Assembly (NCBI GenBank): GCA_029263015.1
Contig: JAJCYI010000033.1
Span: forward strand, 1-48,221
DNA from: Saprospiraceae bacterium
Lineage (GTDB): Bacteria; Bacteroidota; Bacteroidia; Chitinophagales; Saprospiraceae
DNA: 48,221 nt
Direction: 5' to 3'
Shown here: positions 16,631 through 27,644 of the stretch, in pieces
Numbering within the stretch: the first letter of the stretch is position 1
Layout: every line of letters starts with the position of its first letter
The notes under the pieces: generated by a model
What the model saw: only the letters and a program-made list of their open reading frames with translations
What the model was told of the DNA's origin: nothing
The model's database searches: none
Made by a program: the position numbers and the translations under genes

Positions 16631-17617
16631 ATGAAATTCCGCACCCAAATTCCTGCTGAACGATCAGGGGTGGCAATCTCCCACCAGCACCCTATTCTAT
16701 GTCTTGGGTCTTGTTTTGCGGAGCATATCGGAATGAGGTTGAAACAGTTCAAGTTCCCGGTTTTGGTCAATCCATTTGGCATTATTTACAATCCGGTTTC
16801 CATAGTAGAAGGAATGGAAAAGGTGCTGTCTGGCAATGATTTTACAGAAAATAACCTATTCGAAAACCATGGGCTTTGGCACAGCTATGCCCACCACGGC
16901 AAATTTTCCCATCCTAATAAACTGACTGCGTTAGAAAATATGAACCGCTCTCTTGCCGAGGTCCGTCTTTTTATTGAGAAAACAAATCGCCTCATACTTA
17001 CCCTCGGCACCGCCAATGTTTTTGTTTTAAAAGAAAATAATACAGTCGTTGCCAATTGTCACAAAATGCCTGGCCATATATTTGACCGCCGCCGCTTGTC
17101 AGTGGAGGAAGTGGCAGTGCCGATCATTTCCATTTTACAAAAACTAAAAGCCAAGACGCCAGATTTGGAAGTAGTCGTTACGGTCAGCCCAGTGCGGCAT
17201 TTGAGGGACGGTTTGGTGGAAAACCAACGGAGTAAGGCGACTTTAGTGCTTGGATTGGAATCGGTTTGTCAGGCATTGTCTTTTGTACATTATTTTCCTT
17301 CTTATGAAATAATGCTGGATGACCTGCGGGATTACCGATTTTATGAAAATGACCTCTCGCACCCCAATGAAATGGCCATTGATTATATTTGGGAATATTT
17401 TGAGAATGCTTTTTTTAATGAAAAAACAAAGACGCTGAGCCAGCAGGTAGCACAAGTCGTAGCGGCGGCAGAACATCGTGCGTTTCACCCAGCATCAACA
17501 GCACACCAGGCCTTTTTGCGAAAGCAGATAGCGGTAATTGAGAAGCTTGAAGAAGCTCATTTAGGGTTGGATTTTACAAAGGAAAAAGGGCTGTTCGAAA
17601 AGGGGCTGCTCCCGTGA
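16631..17617 (+). CDS. GSCFA domain protein
   Basis: 328 residues from ATG 16631 (MKFRTQIP, the typical start of this family; the longer frame from 16574 begins inside a hairpin). The name-giving motif appears as LGSCFAEHIG (about 28-37), followed by NPFGIIYNP, LTLGTANVF, TVSPVRHLRDG and DLSHPNEMAIDYIW. The domain belongs to the SGNH/GDSL-like hydrolase group: Ser of GSCFA and the Asp/His of DLSHPN are the likely catalytic residues, but no substrate is established. Common in Bacteroidota and often near def or ruvX-type genes. Confidence 0.85.
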   Translation: MKFRTQIPAERSGVAISHQHPILCLGSCFAEHIGMRLKQFKFPVLVNPFGIIYNPVSIVEGMEKVLSGNDFTENNLFENHGLWHSYAHHGKFSHPNKLTALENMNRSLAEVRLFIEKTNRLILTLGTANVFVLKENNTVVANCHKMPGHIFDRRRLSVEEVAVPIISILQKLKAKTPDLEVVVTVSPVRHLRDGLVENQRSKATLVLGLESVCQALSFVHYFPSYEIMLDDLRDYRFYENDLSHPNEMAIDYIWEYFENAFFNEKTKTLSQQVAQVVAAAEHRAFHPASTAHQAFLRKQIAVIEKLEEAHLGLDFTKEKGLFEKGLLP

Positions 17618-17624
17618 ATTAATC

Positions 17625-17806
17625 TATGATTTCCTAAATTTCAGTAAACAAAGGGCGAGACTCATGCCAGTACACTTGGCAGGTTCAGGGCGAATTTCGG
17701 AAATCTTGGCACTTGCTTCTCTGGGAGATTTTCGAAATTGCCTGTGGGCAGTAGCTTGAAATGTGCAGTGGTCTTTTTCAAATTGTCAGAAATTTCAGAA
17801 ATCATA
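17625..17806. repeat. 182-bp palindrome between convergent genes
   Basis: TATGATTTCCTAAATTTCAG (17625-17644) pairs with 17787-17806 at 17 of 20 positions. Nested inside are TGCCA-gtacac-TTGGCA and a stem of GGCGAATTTCGGAAATC (17689-17705) with GATTTTCGAAATTGCC (17727-17742). It overlaps the last codon and stop of the minus-strand gene. It lacks the CATAG core of the 160-bp family. Confidence 0.65.
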
Positions 17807-18356
17807 AAAACCGGAGTGCCAAATACCTCGTCTCAAGTGCTTCGTTCCCAGCATCATTGAATAAGTAGAAAATAAAAACGGTACCTTGGCCTTCCTTGCA
17901 CAATGCTGTCAGCCGGCAGTTCTTTTTATCCGAAAAAGCTTCTTTTGGTGTGAAAAAATAAGTCATGCCCCAGTCGGCATTGAAGTCTTGGAGCAGGGTT
18001 TCTTTCGCAGGCTGGATGGCAGAAATAACGGCCTCGTCAGCATTGGTAGCCACGTTGGAAAGCGTCGCAAAAGTGCTGACATGAGGGTTTACCGAATTTG
18101 GGTTGTCCTCATTCCAAGGGATGACAAAATACCGGATGTCCATATCTTCCTTGGAAGAACGGATCGCAAAATGGCAGTCTTGGAATTCATTCTTGGCAGG
18201 CCGGTAGTCCTTGTAACCTGCGTCGAGTGGTTCAAAAAATTCCAGCCTGGCTTTTCCCAATAACTGGTAAAAATGCGGTGGAATATCTATCTTTTGTGAA
18301 ATGACGGAATGCGCCAGCAACAGAAGTGCGATGGCGGGTAGGAATACTTTTTTCAT
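17802..18356 (-). CDS. Exported protein of unknown function
   Basis: 184 residues from the ATG at 18356, chosen because it gives a clean signal peptide (MKKVFLPAIALLLLAHSVISQ); the longer frame to 18401 reads through a low-complexity spacer. The mature part has no repeats or membrane segments. I do not recognise a family, but visible features are a DCHFAIRSS and a DIRYFVIPW stretch, a TYFFTPKEAF segment, and a C-terminal strand-rich end (VFIFYLFND). Two cysteines (NCRLTALC) could form a disulfide. Probably periplasmic or surface-located. It lies downstream of gyrB on the same strand with a palindromic spacer between. Confidence 0.7.
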   Translation of the reverse strand: MKKVFLPAIALLLLAHSVISQKIDIPPHFYQLLGKARLEFFEPLDAGYKDYRPAKNEFQDCHFAIRSSKEDMDIRYFVIPWNEDNPNSVNPHVSTFATLSNVATNADEAVISAIQPAKETLLQDFNADWGMTYFFTPKEAFSDKKNCRLTALCKEGQGTVFIFYLFNDAGNEALETRYLALRFL

Positions 18357-18364
18357 AGCCGAGT

Positions 18365-18446
18365 GGATTTGAATAATGGATAATAAGTAATGAATAACCA
18401 TTAATGACAGGGTTTTTCGTTACTCGTTGTTCATTACTCATTAAAA
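18365..18446. repeat. Low-complexity palindromic spacer
   Basis: GAATAATGGATAATAAGTAATGAAT in pieces on the left faces CGTTACTCGTTGTTCATTACTCATTA on the right (TAATGAATAAC / GTTGTTCATTA). It fills the whole spacer between gyrB and the exported protein gene. Confidence 0.55.
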
Positions 18447-20471
<2,025 letters not shown>

Positions 20472-20613
20472 TCATGACAGTGCAAGGGGATTGGGTTTTC
20501 TAAAAAAAGAATGGAGTTTAGTGGCTGCGGAAGTGATGTTAAACTGGGGGTGGAAAGGGCTGTGGGGTAGGTACATTTTGGGGGAATCGACAGGAGAAGA
20601 ACACGCTTTTCCT

Positions 20614-21909
20614 TCATAAATACTTACCCAGATCCTCCATAATGTCAAATACCACCTTCCGGCAATAATCTTCCAACTCCTCCTCTGTCTCAAAAAGTTT
20701 GGAGTCTAATTCCTCCTCGGTAAGTAATTCAATGATCTCCTGCAGTATCTTTTCTTTTACAGCTTTGTCGGATATCCTGTCAGGTATGGAGTCACCGTAC
20801 TGTTTTATGATAAGGCCCACCGTTAAATTGATAACAACTCCATCAATCAGATCAGTAGGCAACATGCCGGCAGTTAGGATATCGGCGATTTCCATTTGCT
20901 CCTTTTCAGTAAGGTCTTCTATGGCAGCAAGGTTTAAAACGGAAAAGGGTTTAAAATCTTTATCCAATAAAAATCCGACTCCACCGGTCAGTATGATTTT
21001 GCCGATCATAAATGTGACCATCGGCTTCCAATCTCCAGGATAGAACTCCCTCTGTTGTGTATCCCCTTCCATCTCCCACATTTCACCAATGGCGGATTCA
21101 AGATCTGTCATCAAGTCATCTAAAAAATCTTCATCGTAAGCTTCCTCCAGTTCATCAAATTCCCCATCAAGCATATCCCCAATGAGGCTGGCTACCACTA
21201 CGTGAAGCATATAATCCAACCGTTGTTCTTCCGAGAAAGATTGAGCCTTGATATCAATTGCTGCCTGGGGTAAAAGTTCTTCCCGCCAGTTTGAGGCAGG
21301 ACCAAATTCAAGGTCGTCGTCAGGCCCAGGTATTTGGGTAAGAAAATGGAAATTACCTTGTCCCAGTTTTTTTTCCAGTTTGGCTATGATTGCAGGGGCG
21401 TTGTCATCAGGGCCATCGACGTAAAATGGCATGCCATCCTTGCCAAATTCAGTCTCCACGAACTCAACGTCTTCCACATCGGGCAGGATGTACTCAGTCA
21501 CCTCAAAACCTTTGTGCGGTTCAAAGCCAATGTCCTCGGCATATTCGATGGCACCGTAAATGAGGTTGAAAGCATGGTTGGGGTCACAGGTTTCAGCGCT
21601 GACGGCTCCGAATTGTTGTTCGTTCATGCTCTCGATTGTTTCTTCGTAATCATTAATGGTCATGTCATGTCGGAAGAAAGTATCTTTCAGTCCGAGGCAC
21701 CAAGTATCCACAAGGTAAAACCCGACGATGAGGTCTCCATTGGGCTTTTTCCGGGCAACGATGATGTCATACTTTCCGCCCTCAGCGCCTGCATTGGTGA
21801 TTCGACATTCGTGAATGGGGTAGCTGCGGGCTTTCTTTTTGACAAGTACTGATGGCTTGAGGCTGAAGGTCAGTCTTCCCGTGTTTTTCTTTTTCCTTTT
21901 TTTTGACAT
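20614..21909 (-). CDS. Conserved protein of unknown function, acidic
   Basis: 431 residues from ATG 21909 (MSKKRKKKNTG); the frame extends eight codons further to 21933. Basic N-terminal tail, then a recognisable but unnamed domain (about 30-130: PIHECRITNAGAEGGKYDIIVARK...FYLVDTWCLGLKDTFF), which I have seen in proteins of several phyla, some with SEC-C zinc tails. The rest is strongly acidic and helical, with no zinc motif, no membrane segment and no catalytic pattern that I can name. It may be a cytoplasmic adaptor, but this is a guess. On the gyrB strand, 181 bases upstream of gyrB, which has its own promoter. Confidence 0.75.
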   Translation of the reverse strand: MSKKRKKKNTGRLTFSLKPSVLVKKKARSYPIHECRITNAGAEGGKYDIIVARKKPNGDLIVGFYLVDTWCLGLKDTFFRHDMTINDYEETIESMNEQQFGAVSAETCDPNHAFNLIYGAIEYAEDIGFEPHKGFEVTEYILPDVEDVEFVETEFGKDGMPFYVDGPDDNAPAIIAKLEKKLGQGNFHFLTQIPGPDDDLEFGPASNWREELLPQAAIDIKAQSFSEEQRLDYMLHVVVASLIGDMLDGEFDELEEAYDEDFLDDLMTDLESAIGEMWEMEGDTQQREFYPGDWKPMVTFMIGKIILTGGVGFLLDKDFKPFSVLNLAAIEDLTEKEQMEIADILTAGMLPTDLIDGVVINLTVGLIIKQYGDSIPDRISDKAVKEKILQEIIELLTEEELDSKLFETEEELEDYCRKVVFDIMEDLGKYL

Positions 21910-21984
21910 GGTGGCTATTTTTACGAAAAACAAAGTTGGGAAAATTTATCTGGAGAAGACCCATTCCCTGATTAATTTGTTTTC

Positions 21985-22148
21985 ATAAGTAGTCGAGTTT
22001 AAATATTTTCCAGTTTTTGTCGAGCTTATTTTTCTGAAGTACAAGGCAAAAAAAGTGAACATAGTGGAGCTACGCAAACTTTTTTTAACGCAGTAATTCA
22101 GATAAAGAAGCCGAGAAAAGCGGAAGTTATTTAAACTCGACTACTTAT
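21985..22148. repeat. 164-bp palindromic element, copy 2
   Basis: Arms ATAAGTAGTCGAGTTTAAAT and its exact complement, with further inward pairing (TTCC/GGAA, TTTT/AAAA). The centre is an A-tract, ACATAGTGGAGCTACGC and a T-tract. It lies between the divergent starts of the 431-residue protein gene and the P450 gene, so it cannot be a simple terminator there. Confidence 0.8.
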
Positions 22149-22174
22149 ATCTGCAACCATAAATAAAATTACCC

Positions 22175-23545
22175 ATGCCATCCACCGTTCCCATTTTTAA
22201 AGGCAAAAACCCAATTCTCCCAGGGGCAGAATTTATTTCCGATCCCTATAAATTTTCATTGGGCCCAGGCCGTAGTTTCGGTGATTTTTTTCAGATACCG
22301 TTTTTCTTCAGGAAAATATTTTTTACCACAAATTTGGAGGTGATAAAACATGTGCTGCAAACCCACCAAAAGAAATATGTAAAAAGCATCGCTTACCGCA
22401 ACTTGAAATTGGCATTGGGCAACGGCCTCATCACCAGCGAAGGTGAAACCTGGCGGCGAAACCGCAAACTGGCACAGCCTGCGTTTTATAAAACCCAGCT
22501 CGAAGGACTGTACCAAGCCATGACAGGAGTTGCCGAGCGCTATTGCCAGGATTTAACCGAAAGAATAAAAACAAATGTCACGTTGGAAATCACGGAAGAA
22601 ATGATGTCCGTGACCGCGGATATTGTGCTAAAGGCATTGTTTAGTTCTGAAAACCCAGCAGCCATTTCAGAAATGTACCGAATCATGGTGGATTCGCAGG
22701 AATACATAATGATGCGCACGATTGCTCCCTATCTTACACCGTTCAGCTATATAAATGGTAAACACCGACGTTTCCGAAAGGACATGGATTGGTTTGATGG
22801 TCACCTTTACAATTTGATAAATGAAAGAAGAAAGGAAAGCGGTCCAGCGAACGATCTTCTCTCAATGTTGCTGCACGCCAGATATGAGGATACGGGCGAA
22901 CCGATGAGCGACCAACAACTACGTGACGAGGCAATTACCCTTTTCGCCGCTGGCCACGAAACGTCCTCTAATGGACTTTCTTGGACTCTTTATTTGCTCA
23001 CGCAACATCCAGAAATTATGCAAAAGCTGAGAATGGAAGTGGACAGGGTGTTGGGTGACCGAACGCCATCATTTGAAGATTTGCGTAAGCTCACTTATAC
23101 CATGCAGGTGATCCAAGAAAGCATGAGGCTGTACCCTCCGGCATTTGCTGTGGGGCGTGAGCCATTGGAGGATGACGAAATCCTCGGCGTGAAAATTCCA
23201 AAAGGTTCGGCTGTTTTCATTAGCATCAGTGGATTGCACCGCGATCCCAAGTATTGGGAGCGGCCAGATGAATTTTATCCAACTCATTTCGACACAGAAA
23301 ATGAAAGAAATAGGCCACGCATGGCCTATATGCCATTTGGTGCTGGCCCTCGGATGTGTATTGGCAACCATTTTGCATTGATGGAGATGCAATTGCTGCT
23401 GGCCATGTTGGTCCGCCAGTTCGACCTAGAGTTGGTGACCAACCGACCAGTTGTTGCACAACCGCTCATAACATTGAAACCCAAACACGGAATCAAGATG
23501 CGGATACATCCCAGAAAGATACCAGCTTACATGGGCATTGAGTAA
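22175..23545 (+). CDS. Cytochrome P450
   Basis: 456 residues. Heme-thiolate monooxygenase: C-helix WRRNRK (93-98), I-helix oxygen-activation motif AGHETSS (259-265), K-helix E315-x-x-R318, and heme loop FGAGPRMCIG (388-397) with ligand C395. Soluble, no N-terminal anchor. Sequence style is that of the CYP102-like/fatty-acid hydroxylase group common in Bacteroidota, but substrate cannot be read from sequence. No ferredoxin or reductase gene is next to it, so redox partners must be elsewhere. The gene starts 26 bases after a palindromic element. Confidence 0.93.
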   Translation: MPSTVPIFKGKNPILPGAEFISDPYKFSLGPGRSFGDFFQIPFFFRKIFFTTNLEVIKHVLQTHQKKYVKSIAYRNLKLALGNGLITSEGETWRRNRKLAQPAFYKTQLEGLYQAMTGVAERYCQDLTERIKTNVTLEITEEMMSVTADIVLKALFSSENPAAISEMYRIMVDSQEYIMMRTIAPYLTPFSYINGKHRRFRKDMDWFDGHLYNLINERRKESGPANDLLSMLLHARYEDTGEPMSDQQLRDEAITLFAAGHETSSNGLSWTLYLLTQHPEIMQKLRMEVDRVLGDRTPSFEDLRKLTYTMQVIQESMRLYPPAFAVGREPLEDDEILGVKIPKGSAVFISISGLHRDPKYWERPDEFYPTHFDTENERNRPRMAYMPFGAGPRMCIGNHFALMEMQLLLAMLVRQFDLELVTNRPVVAQPLITLKPKHGIKMRIHPRKIPAYMGIE

Positions 23546-23898
23546 TAGGGTTTTTGAATTTTGAATATAAAATATTGATAATAATATCCATATTTAAACC
23601 TCACGTTAGTAGCTTCTTTTCAACAATAAGCAAGCACATCACAAACATTTTCGGCAAACACTTTGATGGTCATGGACTTTTAAAATAGTCTTAAGGTCTA
23701 TTGCATTCTCCTCCCTTTGCAAGGATCCTGATCTACAATTTGATATCGTTTCCCACCCCCTCGTTTACCGATTTACTACTGAAATATTCCACTGGAATAA
23801 AGCTGATCGCTATGTACCTGCTTTTATTAAAAGTGAGGAGCGAAAAGATTTTGCCTTTGGTTTTCAAAAGAAACAAACCTTGTCCGATCATGAGAACC
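23546..23898. other. 353-base AT-rich intergenic region
   Basis: No convincing gene: the frame that runs through 23701-23898 starts at TTG and joins the next gene in frame, but it lacks family character before the signal peptide at 23899. It contains an AT-rich stretch with partial symmetry (AAATATTGATAATAATATCC) and no clear TAnnTTTG box. Probably promoter and leader of the downstream surface protein. Confidence 0.5.
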
Positions 23899-26328
23899 AT
23901 GAAAAAATTATTGACTTCTATTTTCTTTTTGCTGGCTTTTACTTCCTTGTTTTCACAAATAAAATACAAGATAGAAGTGCTGCCTGATGGAGAGACGTAT
24001 CTCGTTTCGTTTGTTTCGAGTGAAACATACAATGCACCATTGAACAAAGTTGCTTCTGGACAGATCACTATCCGGATGCCTCATGGGGTAGGGGTCAATA
24101 GCTTCCAAGTGACAGACCTGACAATGGAGACCCCAGGTGCCGAATGGCAAGCGGCCGATGTGGTAAATGCGCCTCCGGAAGCACCATCCTTCGATTATGT
24201 TTCTTTTGGTCTGATAACGGCGGGAACAGATGTCTATGACTTTCAGACTGGTGTGGAAATACCTGTTTTTTCTTTTAAAAATGGCGCTGATTTTTGTGCG
24301 GACAGCATTGAGATAATCAGGAATAATGAAGACCCTTTTTCCCCTCCAAATTCGCTTGGGGCGAATGTGGGCAATACCATTGTTGTGTTGGGAGCTGGTT
24401 TTGTAAATGCATTTTCTGGTACGATCGGCACGGGTGTGGTGCCCTGCACACCAGGCACCTTATGTACCGATGAAACGGTGATCCCAGTAGCGGGCTGCGA
24501 GAGCTTGGTTTATCAGGGGCTGACCTTTACACAAGATACAGTCATTGACCTTCACTATACTTCTTCTACTGGTTGCGATAGCGTGTTCCTGGCCCAAATT
24601 ACCATTGAGGAAGCCTTGTTTACCATGGTAGATACCTTTATTTGCGAAGGTGAAATATTTAAAGGAATTGAAATTTTACAGGAGGAAGAAATCATGGAGA
24701 CTTTCACCAGTAGCAATGGTTGCGACAGTACGGTGACTTACCACATCACCGTTTTACAACCTACTTCTTCCAATAGCGATATGACAGTACTGGCTGGTCA
24801 ATTGGTCAATGGTATCCAGGTCTTTTCGGACACCACTGTTATTGCTACTTTGGTAAATGAGGTTGGATGCGATAGTATTGCCACCGTTGATGTGACAATT
24901 TTCAATATCCCGACCTCCACGGTCAATGCAGAACTTTGTCTGGGTGAGAGTTACGACGGTATTTTTTTCATCCAGGATTCAAGTTATGTGGACACTTTGG
25001 TCAGCGTGACTGGGTTTGATAGCCTAGTAGTTACTAATGTTTCTGTTTTCGACACCTATTTCATTTCAAACAATGTTTTCCTGTGCGAAGGCGAAATTTT
25101 TAATGGTGTCCCGTATTTCACGGACACCAGTTTTTCAGAAGATTTGATGACTGTGCAAGGTTGTGACAGTGTCATTACCACCAATATTTTAGTACTAGTT
25201 CCCGAAATAATTCCGGTGGATACAGCCATTTGTTTTGGCGAAACCTTTTTGGGCATCCTGTACCAGGAGGACACAGTTTTTACTGAAACAATCATTTCGG
25301 GTAATGGCTGCGACAGCCTTATCCTCCAGACCAATCTACATGTAACCCCCGCAGTAAATGCCATTATTGATGGGGATACCGAAATATGCTCAGGAGATAC
25401 CACGACCCTTACCGCCTTGGGAGGCATCAGTTATCTATGGAGCACGGGCATCAATTCCAATAGCATTGTGGTAAGTGGAGCGACAACAGTTTCTGTCACT
25501 GTGACCAACGCTGGCGGATGTGAAGATATCGCATCGGCGATCATATTGGAATCTGGTTTGTCTGCACAAGCAAATGTTGTGAATCCAAGGTGCAATGGTG
25601 ATTTAAGTGGTTCGATCAATTTCACGGAAGTGAGTGGAGGGTTTGAGCCTTATGTATATTCCATTGATGGTGGTAATTTTTTTACTACTGAGGCTGAATT
25701 TGAAAACCTCTCGCCCGGTGAATTTTCATTGGAGGTGATGGATGCATTTGGGTGCTATTGGCAAGAAATCGTAGAGATGACGGTTCCCGATGAAATTTGG
25801 CTGGATGCAGGTGCCGGTGAGGAGATAAATTTGGGTGAATCGGTGTTCCTCCGGGCTTTTACAAATCTATCTGTACCGGATTCGATTATCTGGTCGCCAA
25901 GCGACGGGCTGGAATGCCCCAATTGCTTGGAGACCAGCGCCCGACCACTTGAAACAACAACTTACCGGATTGTAGTATTGGACGAAAACGGGTGCTCGTC
26001 TGAAGCGAAAGTGACCATAGTAGTTCGATCTGGCTACAACGTATTTGTACCGAATATCTTCTCTCCAAATGGTGATGGCTTCAATGATTCTTTCACAGTT
26101 TTTAGTGGTGATAATGTTCAGGAAGTCCTTCATTTTACAGTTTTTGAACGCTGGGGAGGCCAAGTGTTTTCTACTAAAAATATCCAAACAAATGACCTAG
26201 CCATTGGCTGGCATGGCGAATGGCGGGGCAAGTCGGCCCCAGAAGGCACTTATGTTTGGATGGCCGAGGTGGAATTCATAGACGGGCATATTGAGCTGTT
26301 CGAAGGGAGTGTCGGATTGGTGCGGTAA
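23899..26328 (+). CDS. Surface protein with six GCDS repeats and T9SS type B sorting domain
   Basis: 809 residues from ATG 23899, chosen for its signal peptide (MKKLLTSIFFLLAFTSLFSQ). After a 170-residue N-terminal domain comes an array of six repeats of about 65-70 residues, each with a leading C-x-G-E/S-x-F-x-G-I segment and a trailing GCDS motif (the fourth reads GFDS). Then a SprB-like Ig module (CSGDTTTLTALGG..., CNGDLSGSI...SPGEFSLEV) and the C-terminal gliding motility-associated domain: VFVPNIFSPNGDGFNDSF ... FERWGGQVFS ... GTYVWMAEV. That domain directs export through type IX secretion with type B (PorP/SprF-dependent) anchoring. Probably an adhesin or matrix protein. Confidence 0.88.
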   Translation: MKKLLTSIFFLLAFTSLFSQIKYKIEVLPDGETYLVSFVSSETYNAPLNKVASGQITIRMPHGVGVNSFQVTDLTMETPGAEWQAADVVNAPPEAPSFDYVSFGLITAGTDVYDFQTGVEIPVFSFKNGADFCADSIEIIRNNEDPFSPPNSLGANVGNTIVVLGAGFVNAFSGTIGTGVVPCTPGTLCTDETVIPVAGCESLVYQGLTFTQDTVIDLHYTSSTGCDSVFLAQITIEEALFTMVDTFICEGEIFKGIEILQEEEIMETFTSSNGCDSTVTYHITVLQPTSSNSDMTVLAGQLVNGIQVFSDTTVIATLVNEVGCDSIATVDVTIFNIPTSTVNAELCLGESYDGIFFIQDSSYVDTLVSVTGFDSLVVTNVSVFDTYFISNNVFLCEGEIFNGVPYFTDTSFSEDLMTVQGCDSVITTNILVLVPEIIPVDTAICFGETFLGILYQEDTVFTETIISGNGCDSLILQTNLHVTPAVNAIIDGDTEICSGDTTTLTALGGISYLWSTGINSNSIVVSGATTVSVTVTNAGGCEDIASAIILESGLSAQANVVNPRCNGDLSGSINFTEVSGGFEPYVYSIDGGNFFTTEAEFENLSPGEFSLEVMDAFGCYWQEIVEMTVPDEIWLDAGAGEEINLGESVFLRAFTNLSVPDSIIWSPSDGLECPNCLETSARPLETTTYRIVVLDENGCSSEAKVTIVVRSGYNVFVPNIFSPNGDGFNDSFTVFSGDNVQEVLHFTVFERWGGQVFSTKNIQTNDLAIGWHGEWRGKSAPEGTYVWMAEVEFIDGHIELFEGSVGLVR

Positions 26329-26402
26329 AAGCACCATTGCATACTGCCTAAAATCAATGGCCTAATTGATATTTGTCACCCATTCGAGGTGCTTTTCTTT
26401 TC
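26326..26402 (+). terminator. Terminator-like structure after the type B protein
   Basis: AAAAGCACC pairs with GGTGCTTTT across a long loop that holds a second stem, CCATTG/CAATGG; TCTTTTC follows. The long loop makes it weaker than the other terminators listed. Confidence 0.45.
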
Positions 26403-26431
26403 TATTTTGACTGCAACAAAAACGTGGTAAA

Positions 26432-27280
26432 ATGAAAAAGATAAAAAGCATCCTCTTCCCTACTGATTTTTCTGAGACCTCACAAAATGCTTTCCGTTAT
26501 GCGCTTTGGTTTGCCGACAAATGCGGAGCAGATATAGACCTCCTGCATGTCGTTTATCCCGAAGCAGAACCAATGGATTTCCCCGTGGTGGTGGCCCGTG
26601 CCACCAAAGATAAAATTGAGACGGCCAAGCAGATGATAAAAATATTTTTTGCATCTGGAATGGCACAGGTAGAGGTTGGGCACCAATTGGAAAAAATGCC
26701 AGATGTGCGGCCCAGTGTCGAGATGGGGGTTGCTTCTGTTGTAATCTCGGAGGTTGCCAAGGAGAAAGGAGCGGACTTGATAATAATGGGTACGCAGGGA
26801 GAGCATAATTCATTTGAGCGAACGCTTGGAAGTGTGTCCACTGCTGTCCTTCGCAAGGTTGCCTGCCAGGTGATCCTAGTTCCTGCGGGTGCAAAATTTA
26901 AAAACATTGATACTGTTGCCTATGCCACCGACCTGGCGGAGGCCGATCCCTATCATATTTGGGAAACGGGTAAACTAATGGACCCGTTCCGCCCAATTAT
27001 CCGAGTTGTTCACGTGAGAAGGGAAGGGGAAAAGAGACCTTTGAAGATGCAGGATATAAAAGCATTCTTTGAAAATCGGACTCCTGCTCTTCAAATAACC
27101 TATCACGACTTTACCAGCGATAACGTTGTTACAGAACTTGATGACTTTGCCAAAGGATGGGATGTTGACTTAATGGTGATGTACAAGCCGCGCCGCAGTT
27201 TTTTTGAGCGGATATTCCACCGCAGCGTTACGAAAAAAGAGACGTTTCACACCCATGTCCCTTTATTGATATTGAAGTAA
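26432..27280 (+). CDS. Universal stress protein, two tandem UspA domains
   Basis: 282 residues: first Usp domain about 1-148 with the start MKKIKSILFPTDFSETS and the ATP-binding signature GTQGEHNSFERTLGSVS, second domain about 150-282, more diverged, lacking a full G-x-x-G-x-H signature. Cytoplasmic, likely ATP-binding through domain 1 and dimerising within one chain. Tandem Usp proteins of this size are common in Bacteroidota. Its stop codon directly abuts a palindromic element. Confidence 0.9.
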   Translation: MKKIKSILFPTDFSETSQNAFRYALWFADKCGADIDLLHVVYPEAEPMDFPVVVARATKDKIETAKQMIKIFFASGMAQVEVGHQLEKMPDVRPSVEMGVASVVISEVAKEKGADLIIMGTQGEHNSFERTLGSVSTAVLRKVACQVILVPAGAKFKNIDTVAYATDLAEADPYHIWETGKLMDPFRPIIRVVHVRREGEKRPLKMQDIKAFFENRTPALQITYHDFTSDNVVTELDDFAKGWDVDLMVMYKPRRSFFERIFHRSVTKKETFHTHVPLLILK

Positions 27281-27440
27281 GGGAGTAGGCAATAAATAAG
27301 CTACCCAATTTTGCGAAGTTATTTTTCCTTGTAAAAGTGCTTGAAAAACTAAGAATAGTGGGGCTATGGTTATTTTTTCAAGTGTTTTTAGAAGGAAAAA
27401 GAACGAGCCCAAATGGGTAGTTTATTGGTTGCCTACTCCC
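27281..27440. repeat. 160-bp palindromic element, copy 3
   Basis: Arms GGGAGTAGGCAATAAATAAG... and ...TTTATTGGTTGCCTACTCCC. The centre is AAAAACTAAGAATAGTGGGGCTATGGTTATTTTTT, here given in parts: an A-tract, AATAGTGGGGCTATGG and a T-tract. The right inner segment AGAAGGAAAAAGAACGAGCC is shared with copies at 35.5 kb and 41.1 kb. It begins at the base after the usp stop codon. Confidence 0.8.
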
Positions 27441-27494
27441 TAAAGCCTTCGGCCATTGGCATTTTGTGAGCCTTTCAAACAGCGGTGTAAATTT

Positions 27495-27527
27495 AGAAGC
27501 GACGCTTTTTAGAAAAGCGTCGCTTCT
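27495..27527. terminator. Strong hairpin downstream of usp
   Basis: AGAAGCGACGCTTTT (27495-27509) pairs perfectly with AAAAGCGTCGCTTCT (27513-27527) around a 3-base loop. Only a weak T-stretch follows (TGCTTTG), but the A/T-tipped 15-bp stem is terminator-like. Nothing else notable is seen between 27441 and 27644. Confidence 0.6.
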
Positions 27528-27644
27528 TGCTTTGTCAATACTTGATATTCAACTACACTGACTTCAACTTTAAGGTAATCTTGGTTTTACCAAATCCTAT
27601 CTTATCTTCACCTTCCAATCATTCACGAAAAAAAATCAGACAAA

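Noticed and set aside
23701-23898. 66 extra N-terminal residues of the type B surface protein
   Set aside because: They begin with TTG, lack family similarity and would bury the signal peptide that starts at 23899.
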